Source of the DNA: Streptomyces sp. NBC_01428 | GTDB taxonomy: Bacteria > Actinomycetota > Actinomycetes > Streptomycetales > Streptomycetaceae | Reading direction: 5' to 3' | Length of the DNA: 64,000 nt | Assembly: GCF_036231965.1 (NCBI RefSeq) | Contig: NZ_CP109499.1 | Span: 496,001-560,000 of the forward strand | Part shown: positions 16,460 to 25,225 of the stretch, piece after piece | Layout of the letters: every line of letters starts with the position of its first letter | Numbering within the stretch: position 1 is the first letter of the stretch | Position numbers and translations under genes: made by a program | Notes under the pieces: generated by a model | Told to the model about the DNA's origin: nothing | What the model saw: the letters and a program-made list of their open reading frames with translations, nothing else | Database searches by the model: none

Positions 16460-16936
16460 ATGTCCGTCACAGGTGGAGCAGCACACACGAAGGGCAGAGC
16501 CGAAGGGGGCGACGGCAAGCGACGCGTCTTCCTCGACATCGACGAGACCGGCTCCGGCTGGCTGTTCGTCGTGGTGGCCGCGCCGACCGGGGTCATCTAC
16601 CAGACCCAGGGCGGCGGTTACGGCTGTATCCCCTACGAGCAGGAGGGCTATCTGCTGCCCTTCTACGTCCCCGGCGCGGACGCCGGCCTGAACGACCTGT
16701 TCGTCGGCGCGCTCAGAAGCTGCGGATCGAGGCGGCTCGACTGGCCGCCGAACCTGCTCGACCGGTTGCGCCGGGAGGTCGCCGACCTGCACATCTGGGG
16801 GTCGGCCAACCAGGACGACGTGAGCCCCACCCCTCTGGCCCTCGACGAGTCCCGCCTCACCGAGACCGACGAAGCATGGGTGCCCGTTCTGACCCCGGAC
16901 GGGCCGGGCATCCTCGTGTGGCAGAACTCCGACTAG
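16460..16936 (+). CDS. DUF6210-like protein of unknown function
   Basis: 158 residues from the ATG at 16460; the start is uncertain because no clear ribosome site precedes it, and an in-frame ATG lies at 16424. The core GKRRVFLDIDETGSGWLFVVV, then GVIYQTQGGGYGCIP and YLLPFYVPG, matches a small soluble actinobacterial family I believe is DUF6210. Neither membrane segments nor catalytic motifs are seen. It stands alone between the importer operon and the convergent phosphatase gene. Function unknown. Confidence 0.72.
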   Translation: MSVTGGAAHTKGRAEGGDGKRRVFLDIDETGSGWLFVVVAAPTGVIYQTQGGGYGCIPYEQEGYLLPFYVPGADAGLNDLFVGALRSCGSRRLDWPPNLLDRLRREVADLHIWGSANQDDVSPTPLALDESRLTETDEAWVPVLTPDGPGILVWQNSD

Positions 16937-16983
16937 CTCGCCTCAGCCCCGCGGCCGCGTCCGGAGCGCCCGACCCGCGGTGG

Positions 16984-19191
16984 CTATTGGGGAGTTGCTG
17001 TCAGGACGAGGATCGCCTGGTCGTCGTCGCCGTGGCGGCCGTCGGTGAAGGTGTGGACCGTGTCGATGACGGTACCGATCACGGCCTTCGCGGTGGGCTG
17101 GTTCAACGGCATGGCGTCGGCGAGGCGTTCCTCTCCGAGCAGTTCACCGGCGCTGTCGCGGGCCTCGGTGATGCCGTCGGTGTACAGCAGCAGGCTTTCC
17201 TGGGGCCGCAGGGTCAGCCGGTGCGCCTGGAGATGGAGGCTGGGCGTGACGCCGAGCAGGGAACCCGTGGCGTCCACGGGGCGTGTGCCGTCGGCCGTGA
17301 TGTGGAGCGGCAGGGTGTGGCCGGCCCGCACGAGTGTGATGTCCAGCCCGCTCTCGGTGGGGGTGAGGTGGCCGTACACGAGGGTGACGAATCCGGTGCC
17401 GTGGCTGTCGGGCCGGTTGAGCAGGGCTCGGTTGACGGCGTCGACGACGGCGTCGGGGCCGGGTACGAGGGGTGCGACCGCGCGGGCGGTGTGACGGACG
17501 AGGGCCGTCGTGGTGGCGGCCATGGCACCACGGCCGCACACGTCACCGACCATGAACGCCCACCGGTCGTCGGCGAGGGGGAAGACGTCGTAGAAGTCGC
17601 CGCCGATGTCGAGGCCTTCGCCCGCCGGGTGGTAGTGGGTGGCGATGTCCGCGCCCGGGACCACGGGCACTTCGGGCAGGAGCAGGCCTGCCTGGAGGTC
17701 CCGGGCGAGTGCGACGCGCTGCGTGTACTGCCGGGCGTTGGCGGCCGCAGAGGCGGCTCGGCGGGCGAGCTCCTCCGCGAGGGCGACGGTGTGTCCGTCG
17801 ACCGCGTCCTCGCCCGTGGTGAGGAGCGTGAGGGTGCCGAAGGCGCGGCCGCGGTCGACCAGGGGCACGCACACGTAGCCGGTGACCGACAGGTCGTGCC
17901 AGGGGCCGGGGCCGGTGGGGGCGCGCCGGGCGACCTCGCTCAGGCCCGTGTCCAGGACGCGGGCCACGGCGTCGTCGGCGGCGTCGTAGACGGGGATGTG
18001 GGAGGCGAGCAGCGCCCGCTCCTGGACCGTGGGCGCGGCGGTGGCGACGCGACGGACGCGGCCCCCCTCGATGATGTCGATGGCGCACAGCGGCGCCAGG
18101 ACCGGCACGCAGGAGTCGGCCAGCCGCTGGAGGGCGTCGTGGTAGTCGAGGTTGCTGGTCAGCGCGGTACTGGTTTCCAGGAGGAACGCCAGGTCGTTGC
18201 GGGCCGCCCGCGCTCGGGCCTCGGCGGCGAGGCGCCCCTGCTCGGCCTCGTGACGTTCGATGGCCAGGGCCGCCGTGTCGGCGAAGACGCGGGCGAGCGC
18301 GTGGTCGGCTTCCTGCGGGGCGCGCGGGGCGCGGTGGCACATCGCGAAGGTGCCCAGGAGGGAGCCGTCCCGCGCCAGGATGGGTGTGGACCAGCAGGCG
18401 GCGACCCCGGCCCGGTCGGCGAGGTCGCGGAAGTCGTCCCAGAAGGGGTCGGTGGCGATGTCGGTCACGATGACGGCCGTGCGGCGGTGGGCCGCCGTAC
18501 CGCACGAACCGACGCCCTCGCCGGTGGCGATGCCGTCGATGGCCTGGTTGTAGAAGTCCGGGAGACTCGGCGCGGCACCGTGGCGCAGGCGCCGGCCGTC
18601 GGCGTCCGCGAGCAGCACGGAGACCAGGACCTCGTCGGGAGAGAGGTCCTCGATGGTGCGTGCCATACCGTCCAGCACCTGATGCAGGGGTGCTTGCCGG
18701 GCGATCTGCTCCAGCAACGCCCGGTGCTCGGTCGTGAGGCGCTGCGCCTGCTTGACCTGAGTCGTCTCCACGCCGAACACCCAGACGCCGGTGACATTGC
18801 CGCCTGCGTCCAGTCGGGGCTCGTAGGAGAAGTCGAAGAAGGCCTCGCGTGCCGTGGGACCGCTGCCGAGCAGGGCGCGGGTGTCGCGGCCGACATGGCG
18901 CTTGCCGCTGCGGTAGACCCGGTCCAGGAGTTCGAGGAACCCCTGGTCCGCCAGTTCCGGCATCAGCTGCGCCAGGGGCGCGCCCGTACGGGCGCGGCCG
19001 TCACCGCCGATCGCCGCGATGAAGGCGGGATTCGCGCTCTCCAGCAGGTGGGCGGGCCCGGCGAGGGAGGCGAACACGGCCGTCGACTGTCCGAAGAGCG
19101 CGCGCAGATCGTGGCCGGCCTGCTCGTCGGCGTGCGGACGTACCACGGTGGGAAGGGCGGTCGGTGCCGGCTGTTCCGGTACGCGTGTCAT
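16984..19191 (-). CDS. PAS-GAF-GAF-SpoIIE protein serine phosphatase
   Basis: 735 residues, soluble. PAS domain at about 30-150 (FGQSTAVFASL...; KRHVGRDTRAL), GAF at about 170-320, second GAF at about 345-505, PP2C-type SpoIIE phosphatase at about 520-733. The phosphatase carries the metal-binding Asp motifs GGDFYDVF, GDVCGRGAMAA, LLYTDGITEARD and HGDDDQAILVL. Such enzymes dephosphorylate STAS anti-anti-sigma factors when the sensory domains are triggered. Its partner is probably the STAS gene eight bases upstream. It reads toward, and ends near, the DUF6210 gene. Confidence 0.93.
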   Translation of the reverse strand: MTRVPEQPAPTALPTVVRPHADEQAGHDLRALFGQSTAVFASLAGPAHLLESANPAFIAAIGGDGRARTGAPLAQLMPELADQGFLELLDRVYRSGKRHVGRDTRALLGSGPTAREAFFDFSYEPRLDAGGNVTGVWVFGVETTQVKQAQRLTTEHRALLEQIARQAPLHQVLDGMARTIEDLSPDEVLVSVLLADADGRRLRHGAAPSLPDFYNQAIDGIATGEGVGSCGTAAHRRTAVIVTDIATDPFWDDFRDLADRAGVAACWSTPILARDGSLLGTFAMCHRAPRAPQEADHALARVFADTAALAIERHEAEQGRLAAEARARAARNDLAFLLETSTALTSNLDYHDALQRLADSCVPVLAPLCAIDIIEGGRVRRVATAAPTVQERALLASHIPVYDAADDAVARVLDTGLSEVARRAPTGPGPWHDLSVTGYVCVPLVDRGRAFGTLTLLTTGEDAVDGHTVALAEELARRAASAAANARQYTQRVALARDLQAGLLLPEVPVVPGADIATHYHPAGEGLDIGGDFYDVFPLADDRWAFMVGDVCGRGAMAATTTALVRHTARAVAPLVPGPDAVVDAVNRALLNRPDSHGTGFVTLVYGHLTPTESGLDITLVRAGHTLPLHITADGTRPVDATGSLLGVTPSLHLQAHRLTLRPQESLLLYTDGITEARDSAGELLGEERLADAMPLNQPTAKAVIGTVIDTVHTFTDGRHGDDDQAILVLTATPQ

Positions 19192-19199
19192 CGCTTCTG

Positions 19200-19607
19200 C
19201 TACCTCTCAGCTGACAGGGACGCCGAGGGAGCACTCCCCTTGGAGTCGGGTCCGTGCCCACCACTGCCGGAGGCCAGAGCAGCCTCCATCGTCCCATGGA
19301 CGCCGATCGCCTGGTCCAGGCCGGTCAGGGAGAAGGCACGCGCCACCGTCGCGGGGACCGCCGCGAGCCGCAGTTCGCCACCGTGCGCCGCCAGTCGCTG
19401 ATAGATACGGACAAAGCATCCGATTCCCGACGAATCACAGAAGTCGAGGGCGGTGCAGTCGACGACGACCAGCGCTCCCTGCCCGTCGGCCTCGTCCAGG
19501 AGACGGTCGGCAGCCTCGTCCAGTTGGACGACGCTGTCGAAGTCGAGTTCCCCCCGCACCACGAGTACGGACGCGGGCGCGGTCGACCGGACCTCAATCG
19601 AGAACAC
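19200..19607 (-). CDS. STAS-domain anti-anti-sigma factor
   Basis: 135 residues from the GTG at 19607 with GGAGG nine bases upstream. STAS fold with LDFCDSSGIGCF; Ser59 in the DSSG motif is the expected phosphorylation site for a HATPase-type anti-sigma kinase. About 25 unconserved residues follow the domain. It forms an operon with the SpoIIE phosphatase (8 bp gap), a complete phosphatase-substrate pair. The cognate anti-sigma kinase and sigma factor are not in the window. Confidence 0.92.
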   Translation of the reverse strand: MFSIEVRSTAPASVLVVRGELDFDSVVQLDEAADRLLDEADGQGALVVVDCTALDFCDSSGIGCFVRIYQRLAAHGGELRLAAVPATVARAFSLTGLDQAIGVHGTMEAALASGSGGHGPDSKGSAPSASLSAER

Positions 19608-20115
19608 TCTTCACAGCCTCCAACTCGACTTCCTCGCCCTCATCGTAAAGATCTCGTGCCGCATCACGGAAACCCGGCTCCTGGGCAGGCGACGTGACCT
19701 CGCGATCGGCGCCGGAGGCACGGTGGCGCGGGCCTCTTTACACAGACACATCCACCCGATCGCGTGCCTCCGCGAAACCCTTCACCGTCTCCGCAGGTTC
19801 TTCACTTGTCATCTCGCGGTCACGAGGCGGCGTCGCTCCCCGGCGGCCGACGACGCGACGGCAGGCCGCTGACCTGCCCGCTTGTTCCCTTCGAGGCGCG
19901 ACGTCGCCCCGCGAGCCGCAGCGGAGGGAGGTGCGGGCCGGAGCCGTAGGGTGGCGAAACGTCCGTCCGGCAGGGCATTCGAGGGACGGCGGGTTGCCAG
20001 GGAAGCAACCGGTGGAGGATGGTTGCCACACGGCAACAATTCTTCGACCGGAAGAGGTGAGGGGTTCGCACAGCGGGCCTTCGTCTTTGTGACTTCAACC
20101 CAGCAGGAACACGGC
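19608..20115. other. Intergenic region between two partner-switching operons
   Basis: 508 bp without a supportable gene, between the divergent STAS and SpoIIE genes. The left 380 bp show only short G+C-rich open frames with no ribosome sites. The right 130 bp carry three hairpins (separate entry). AGGA eight bases before the ATG at 20116 is the ribosome site of the right-hand operon. Confidence 0.6.
19992..20055 (+). promoter_or_regulatory. Three consecutive inverted repeats before the SpoIIE-B12-STAS operon
   Basis: GGTTGC-N7-GCAACC (19992-20010), GTTGCC-ACAC-GGCAAC (20022-20037) and TCTTC-GACCG-GAAGA (20041-20055). The first two share the direct repeat GGTTGCCA spaced 29 bp (close to three helical turns). 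They end about 60 bp before the start codon. They could be a tandem dimer operator or, if transcribed, leader hairpins. Confidence 0.55.
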
Positions 20116-21738
20116 ATGAGCGCGCACGCTCCGGCACTCATGTCATGGTCGTCCGTCCCCTACCCGGTCGTGATCGCGGATCCCGCCGGCACGGTGCGGC
20201 ACGCCAATCCACGGGCCGAGGACCTGTTCCCGGGGATCGTCGTGGGCGCGCCCCTGGGATCGACCGTCCCTGCCTGGCTGGCGGAGGCGCACACCCGCCG
20301 GACGGCGGACGACCGGGGCGAGGGCGCCGCGGTGTCCGGCCCGGTGGCCGAGCGGATGTTCGAGGCTCACCCTTCGGTGCAGGACGACGGCAGCGTCGCC
20401 TGGTGGCTGACGGACGACACGGACCACCAGCTGGCCCGCGAGGCCCTGGAGACGGAGCGCGATCGGACCGCGTTCCTCACCGAGGCGTCCAACACCCTGC
20501 TCTCGTCCCTGAATCTGCAGCGCTGCATGGACGTCACCGCGCAGCTGGCGGCCGGGCACCTCGCGGACGCGGCGCTCGTCGTCGCGCCCCGCAACGGAAA
20601 CCGACTGCCCGTCGTCACCTGCACCGGGTACGGACAGCCCGAGCGCTCCCTGCGCGAGGTGAACGCCGAGGACGTGCCTGGTCTCGCCGAGGCTCTACAG
20701 GGTTTCCCGCCGGTACCCTCGCGCTGGATCGATCCCGCGTCCGCCCCGGACTGGCTCGTCCCCGAGGTGTTCGGCCCGGTCGGCTCCATCGTCGTCACGC
20801 CGCTGCCCGGCCACGGCGTGCCCGCCGGTGCGCTCATCCTGCTGCGTCGGAGCGAGGAGGCCGCCTTCACCGAACAGGAGGAGGTCTTCGCCCGCCTCTT
20901 CGCCGCCCGCGCCGGCGCCGCCATGTCCGCGGCCCGGCTCTACGCGGAGCAGGCCTCGCTCTCCCGGACCCTGATGCGCGACCTGCTCCCGCCGGAACTG
21001 CACCAGATCTCGGGGGTCGACTTCGCCGGAGGCTACCGTCCGTCGAAGGACCACGAGCGGATCGGCGGCGACTTCTACGACGTCCACCCCGCCACCACCG
21101 AAGGTGAAGCGTCCTTCGCCGTACTGGGCGACGTCTGCGGGAAGGGGCTCGAAGCCGCCGTACTCACCGGCAAGATCCGCAACACGCTGCACGCCCTGCT
21201 GCCGATGGCCGACGACCACCAACGGATGATCGACCTTCTCAACGGTGCCCTCCTCAACTCCCACAGCACCCGCTTCGCCACCCTGGTCATGGTCTCCGCC
21301 GTGCGCGACGCGGGCTCCGTGCGGTTGCGGCTGACGAACGCCGGCCATCCGGCGGCGCTGATCGTGCGCGCCGACGGCACCGTCGAGGAGGCCACCCGCC
21401 GCGGCACGCTCGTCGGCGCGCTCCCCGAGGCCCGCGCCACGACCACGCACAGGACCCTGACACCGGGCGAGTTCTGCGTGCTGTTCACCGACGGCATCAC
21501 CGAGGCCCGGGGCGGCCCGCTCGGCGACGAGATGTTCGGCGAGGCCCGGTTGAGGGAGGCCCTCGCCCGGTGCGCGGGGATGCCGGCCGAGGCGATCGTG
21601 GAGCACGTCCAGATGCTCGCGTCGCAGTGGGTGGGATCCGAAGGGCACGACGACATGGCGGTCATGGTGATCGCCGCTCCCCGTTCCCGGCATCTCAGTG
21701 CGGTGGGCGGCCGAACTCGGGGCAGGTTCACCTCATGA
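20116..21738 (+). CDS. GAF-SpoIIE protein serine phosphatase with PAS-like N-terminus
   Basis: 540 residues from the ATG at 20116 (AGGA eight bases upstream). PAS-like region at about 5-100 (YPVVIADPAGTVRHANPRAEDLF), GAF-like domain at about 110-290, SpoIIE phosphatase at about 310-525. Metal-binding motifs are GGDFYDVH, GDVCGKGLEAA, LFTDGITEARG and GHDDMAVMVIA. Its stop overlaps the ATG of the cobalamin-binding gene (ATGA), and that gene overlaps a STAS gene the same way. The most direct reading is a phosphatase acting on that STAS protein, with the cobalamin protein as sensor or modulator. Confidence 0.93.
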   Translation: MSAHAPALMSWSSVPYPVVIADPAGTVRHANPRAEDLFPGIVVGAPLGSTVPAWLAEAHTRRTADDRGEGAAVSGPVAERMFEAHPSVQDDGSVAWWLTDDTDHQLAREALETERDRTAFLTEASNTLLSSLNLQRCMDVTAQLAAGHLADAALVVAPRNGNRLPVVTCTGYGQPERSLREVNAEDVPGLAEALQGFPPVPSRWIDPASAPDWLVPEVFGPVGSIVVTPLPGHGVPAGALILLRRSEEAAFTEQEEVFARLFAARAGAAMSAARLYAEQASLSRTLMRDLLPPELHQISGVDFAGGYRPSKDHERIGGDFYDVHPATTEGEASFAVLGDVCGKGLEAAVLTGKIRNTLHALLPMADDHQRMIDLLNGALLNSHSTRFATLVMVSAVRDAGSVRLRLTNAGHPAALIVRADGTVEEATRRGTLVGALPEARATTTHRTLTPGEFCVLFTDGITEARGGPLGDEMFGEARLREALARCAGMPAEAIVEHVQMLASQWVGSEGHDDMAVMVIAAPRSRHLSAVGGRTRGRFTS

Positions 21739-22820
21739 CCCTTACCGCCACCATCTCCCAGGACCACTGGAGACAGCAGCTCTGGGAGGCCGTCAGCACC
21801 GGCGACGAGCTCGCGGCCACGGACACGGTGTTCGACGCGCTCGACCGGGGCGTGACCGCGGAGAGCCTGCTCCTGGAGCTGATCGCGCCCGTCCAGCGCA
21901 AGGTGGGTGAGGAGTGGGCCGCCAACCGCCTCACCGTCGCCCAGGAGCACGCCGCCACCGCGATCAACGACCGTGCCGTCGCCGCCCTGTCGCACCACTG
22001 TGCCGACGGCACCGCACCTCCCCTGGGCCGGGTGACGGTGGCGTGCGTGGACGGCGAATGGCACGGGCTGCCCGCCCGTCTCCTCGCCGAGGTGCTCAAG
22101 CTGCGCGGCTGGAAGGTCGACTACCTCGGCGCGCAGGTCCCCACGGGCCATCTGATCTCCCACATCCATCAGACCGGACCCGATCTGGTCGCGCTGTCGA
22201 GCTCGATCGCCACCCGGCTGCCGACCGCTCACGCGACGATCACCGCCGTCCAGGCCACCGGCACTCCCGTGCTGGTCGGCGGGGCGGCCTTCGGCAGCCG
22301 CGGCCGGTACGCCGCCCTCCTCGGCGCCGACGCCTGGGCCGCCGACGCGCGCGACGCCGCCGACCGGCTGAGTCACGGTCCCCTGCGGCGGCCCGCCGCC
22401 GCGCATCAGCCCATCGACGACCTGCCGCACCTGGCCGACCAGGAATACACGATGGTCACGCGCACGCGCGCCCCGCTGGTGCGCACCGTGATGCGCACAC
22501 TCGAAGAGCGCTTCCCCGCCATGCGCGAATACAGCGACGCGCAGCGTGCGCACACCGCCGAGGACATCGCACACATCGTGGACTTCCTGGCGACCGCCCT
22601 CTACATCGACGACGTGGAACTCTTCACGGGCTTCCTCACCTGGACGGCCGGGATTTTGACGGCCCGCAGGGTTCCCGCGCGTTCGCTCACTCCGGCCCTG
22701 GCCATCCTGGGCGAGCAGCTCAAGGACTTTCCCCGCGCCACCCTTATGCTCACCCAGGCCGCCGGCCGTCTCACCGGTGCAAGGTCCGTGATCGCCTCCG
22801 ACACCAGGAACACCGTATGA
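21735..22820 (+). CDS. Cobalamin-binding protein with CarH-like photoreceptor signature
   Basis: 361 residues. The helical B12-cap region (about 1-95) contains W61-X9-E71-H72, the exact spacing of the adenosylcobalamin-capping W-X9-EH motif of CarH/LitR photoreceptors. The Rossmann-like B12 domain (about 98-215) has E108-W-H110 as lower axial ligand motif, though the usual Gly three residues later is Pro. The residue after W61 is Ala, not the His that forms the bis-His adduct in CarH. There is no MerR DNA-binding domain. About 140 C-terminal residues are all-helical (EDIAHIVDFLATALYIDD...), like the position of the globin-like bilin domain in photocobilins. Overlaps both neighbours by ATGA. 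Confidence 0.9.
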   Translation: MTLTATISQDHWRQQLWEAVSTGDELAATDTVFDALDRGVTAESLLLELIAPVQRKVGEEWAANRLTVAQEHAATAINDRAVAALSHHCADGTAPPLGRVTVACVDGEWHGLPARLLAEVLKLRGWKVDYLGAQVPTGHLISHIHQTGPDLVALSSSIATRLPTAHATITAVQATGTPVLVGGAAFGSRGRYAALLGADAWAADARDAADRLSHGPLRRPAAAHQPIDDLPHLADQEYTMVTRTRAPLVRTVMRTLEERFPAMREYSDAQRAHTAEDIAHIVDFLATALYIDDVELFTGFLTWTAGILTARRVPARSLTPALAILGEQLKDFPRATLMLTQAAGRLTGARSVIASDTRNTV

Positions 22821-23287
22821 CGCCGCCCGCTCCGTTCGACCCCACCTACCTGCGCCTGACCACCGCGAGTGAGTCCGGCGACGAAGTGCGCCTGGAGCTG
22901 CACGGGTTCCTCGACTACGACAGCGCCGACCACTTCCTGGCCGTCGCGACCGAGCAGCTCGCCGACAGCCCCGGTCTGCGCGTCCTGCACGTGGACTGTG
23001 CCGGCATGAGCGGCATCGACTCCACGGGCCTGGCCATGCTGCTCATGCTGCACCGCCGGACGACCGCGGCCGACGTCACCCTCCGCCTGGTCGGGCGACC
23101 CCCCGCCCTCGAACGGATGCTGGACATCACGGGCACCCTGGAGCACCTCGTCCCCGATCGGGCTGCCGAGGCCGGGGGCCGGTCCGAGTCCCCGTACGCC
23201 GAGTACCGCCCCGCGTCGGAGAACGGCCTCCCCGCCGACTCGGCGGGCCACGGCTCGCACGCCGTGGGACCGGAGATAAGCGGCTGA
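22817..23287 (+). CDS. STAS-domain anti-anti-sigma factor of the B12 operon
   Basis: 156 residues, starting in an ATGA overlap. STAS domain at about 10-120 with GMSGIDSTGLAML; Ser69 of DSTG is the likely phosphorylation site. A disordered acidic/Ser-rich tail of about 35 residues follows. It is the natural substrate of the SpoIIE phosphatase two genes upstream. The anti-sigma kinase it would bind is not encoded here, so output must go through a kinase elsewhere. Confidence 0.9.
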   Translation: MTPPAPFDPTYLRLTTASESGDEVRLELHGFLDYDSADHFLAVATEQLADSPGLRVLHVDCAGMSGIDSTGLAMLLMLHRRTTAADVTLRLVGRPPALERMLDITGTLEHLVPDRAAEAGGRSESPYAEYRPASENGLPADSAGHGSHAVGPEISG

Positions 23288-23304
23288 CACCGGGGCCCGG
23301 CCGG

Positions 23305-23326
23305 GGACGGCTCCGGACGCCCGTCC
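23305..23326 (+). terminator. Candidate terminator after the B12-STAS operon
   Basis: GGACGG-N10-CCGTCC begins 17 bp after the STAS stop codon in a G+C-rich stretch. No U-tract. Confidence 0.4.
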
Positions 23327-23401
23327 GTGATCTCCGACAGGCGCCCTCCTGATCCTTGACGGATAGTGGTCCGCGTCGAGCCGTCGCGGGATTGGATGCA
23401 T

Positions 23402-25225
23402 ATGGACCGCTACCCTCCCATCGCCGAACACGGCCTGGTCGGCGACCTGCAGACCGCCGCCCTGGTGTCCTCCCAGGGCGTCGTGAACTGGTTCTGCTCG
23501 CCGAGGTTCGACTCCCCGAGCGTCTTCGCCTCGTTGCTCGACCACGACGGCGGGGGGTACTTCCGGCTGGCTCCCGAGCACGCGGACGTGTCCTGCAAGC
23601 AGCTCTACTACCCCGACACCGGCGTGCTGGTCACGCGGTTCATGTCCCCGGAGGGCGTGGGCGAGGTCGTCGACTGGATGCCGGCGAACACCAGCCGTGT
23701 TCCCACCGACCGGCACAGCCTGATGCGGGTGATCCGTGTGGTGCGCGGCACCGTGCGGTTCCTCCTGGAGTGCCGGCCGAGGTTCGACTACGGCCGGGCG
23801 GAGCACGAGCTCGACCTGAGCTCACAGGACGCCGTCTTCCGCGGTCCGGGGATCGCGGGTCACCTCCAGGCCACGTTCCCGCTGACCCGCGACGGCCAGG
23901 ACGTGCGGGGCGCCATCACACTCGGCGTCGGCGAGTCCGCCGTCGCCGTCTTCACCACGTGTGCCCCCGATGGCGAGGCGCCCCCTCCCCTCACCGTCGA
24001 CGGGGTCACGGAGAGCCTGTGGCACGAGGTGGACTTCTGGCAGAAGTGGCTCCACACCTCCCACTACCGCGGACGCTGGGCGGAGATGGTGAACCGCTCG
24101 GCCATCACCATCAAGCTCCTGACCTATCACCCGAGCGGCGCACCGGTCGCCGCCGCGACCATGGGGCTGCCGGAGCAGGTCGGCGGGGAGCGCAACTGGG
24201 ACTACCGGTACTCCTGGGTGCGGGACGGCGCCCTGTCCGTGCGGGCTCTGCTCGACCTCGGTTTCGCCGAGGAGGCGTCGGCGTTCACCAAGTGGCTCGG
24301 CGACCGGATGCGGGACCGGGCCGACCTGCCCGGTGAGCGCCTGCAGATCATGTACCGGGTCGACGGCGACCCCCATCTGACCGAGGAGACCCTCGACCAC
24401 TGGGAGGGCTACCGGGGATCGAGGCCGGTCCGTGCCGGCAACGCCGCCGCCGACCAGCTCCAGCTGGACATCTACGGCGAAGCGCTCTACGCCCTGGCCG
24501 AGGGCAAGGACGTCGGGGTGGAGCTGGGCTACCACGGCTGGAAGGGCCTCGCCCGGACGCTGGACTGGCTGTCCGACAACTGGGACCGCCCCGACGAGGG
24601 CATCTGGGAGACGCGCGGCGGCCGGAACGACTTCACGTTCAGCCGCGTGATGTGCTGGGTCGCCTTCGATCGCGGCATGCGCCTGGCGACCGAGCTGAGC
24701 CGCCCCGCGGACATCCCCCGCTGGCGCAACGCCCGCGACGCCATCCTCGAACAGGTCATGGACAAGGGCTGGAGCGAGTCCGAGCAGGCGCTGGTGCAGC
24801 ACTACGGCGGAGACGTCCTGGACGCCTCGCTCCTGCTGATCCCCCGTGTCGGATTCCTCGCCGCGAAGAGCCCCGGCTGGCTCAACACCCTGGACGCCAT
24901 GGAGCGCAAGCTGGTGTCGGACAGCCTCGTCTACCGCTACGACCCGGCCGCCTCCCCCGACGGCCTGCGCGGCTCGGAGGGCACCTTCAGCCTCTGCACG
25001 TACCTCTACGTCGACGCGCTGGCCCGCGCCGGACGCGTTCGGCCCGCCCGCTACACCTTCGAGAAGATGCACACCTACGCCAACCATGTCGGCCTGTTCG
25101 CCGAGGAGATCGGGCCGAGCGGCGAACAACTCGGCAACTTTCCGCAGGCGTTCACCCACCTGTCGCTCATCATGGCGGCATCGACCCTGGACGAGGCCAT
25201 TGACCGGCAGCGACAGCTCCGCTGA
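23402..25225 (+). CDS. GH15 family glucoamylase/trehalase-like enzyme
   Basis: 607 residues from the ATG at 23402; in-frame alternatives are ATG 23396 and GTG 23366. No signal peptide, so cytoplasmic. N-terminal beta-sandwich (1-220, IAEHGLVGDLQTAALV typical), then an (alpha/alpha)6 barrel with NWDYRYSWVRDGALS, the general-acid region GIWETRGG and the general-base region RGSEGTFSLCTYLY. Inverting enzyme releasing glucose from alpha-glucans or splitting trehalose; actinobacterial members of this length include GH15 trehalases. The next gene starts inside its last codons. Confidence 0.93.
   Translation: MDRYPPIAEHGLVGDLQTAALVSSQGVVNWFCSPRFDSPSVFASLLDHDGGGYFRLAPEHADVSCKQLYYPDTGVLVTRFMSPEGVGEVVDWMPANTSRVPTDRHSLMRVIRVVRGTVRFLLECRPRFDYGRAEHELDLSSQDAVFRGPGIAGHLQATFPLTRDGQDVRGAITLGVGESAVAVFTTCAPDGEAPPPLTVDGVTESLWHEVDFWQKWLHTSHYRGRWAEMVNRSAITIKLLTYHPSGAPVAAATMGLPEQVGGERNWDYRYSWVRDGALSVRALLDLGFAEEASAFTKWLGDRMRDRADLPGERLQIMYRVDGDPHLTEETLDHWEGYRGSRPVRAGNAAADQLQLDIYGEALYALAEGKDVGVELGYHGWKGLARTLDWLSDNWDRPDEGIWETRGGRNDFTFSRVMCWVAFDRGMRLATELSRPADIPRWRNARDAILEQVMDKGWSESEQALVQHYGGDVLDASLLLIPRVGFLAAKSPGWLNTLDAMERKLVSDSLVYRYDPAASPDGLRGSEGTFSLCTYLYVDALARAGRVRPARYTFEKMHTYANHVGLFAEEIGPSGEQLGNFPQAFTHLSLIMAASTLDEAIDRQRQLR

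Noticed and set aside
19608..20115. Cobalamin riboswitch upstream of the B12-binding operon
   Set aside because: I could not find a B12-box or the expected multi-stem layout. The hairpins present are short and tandem.
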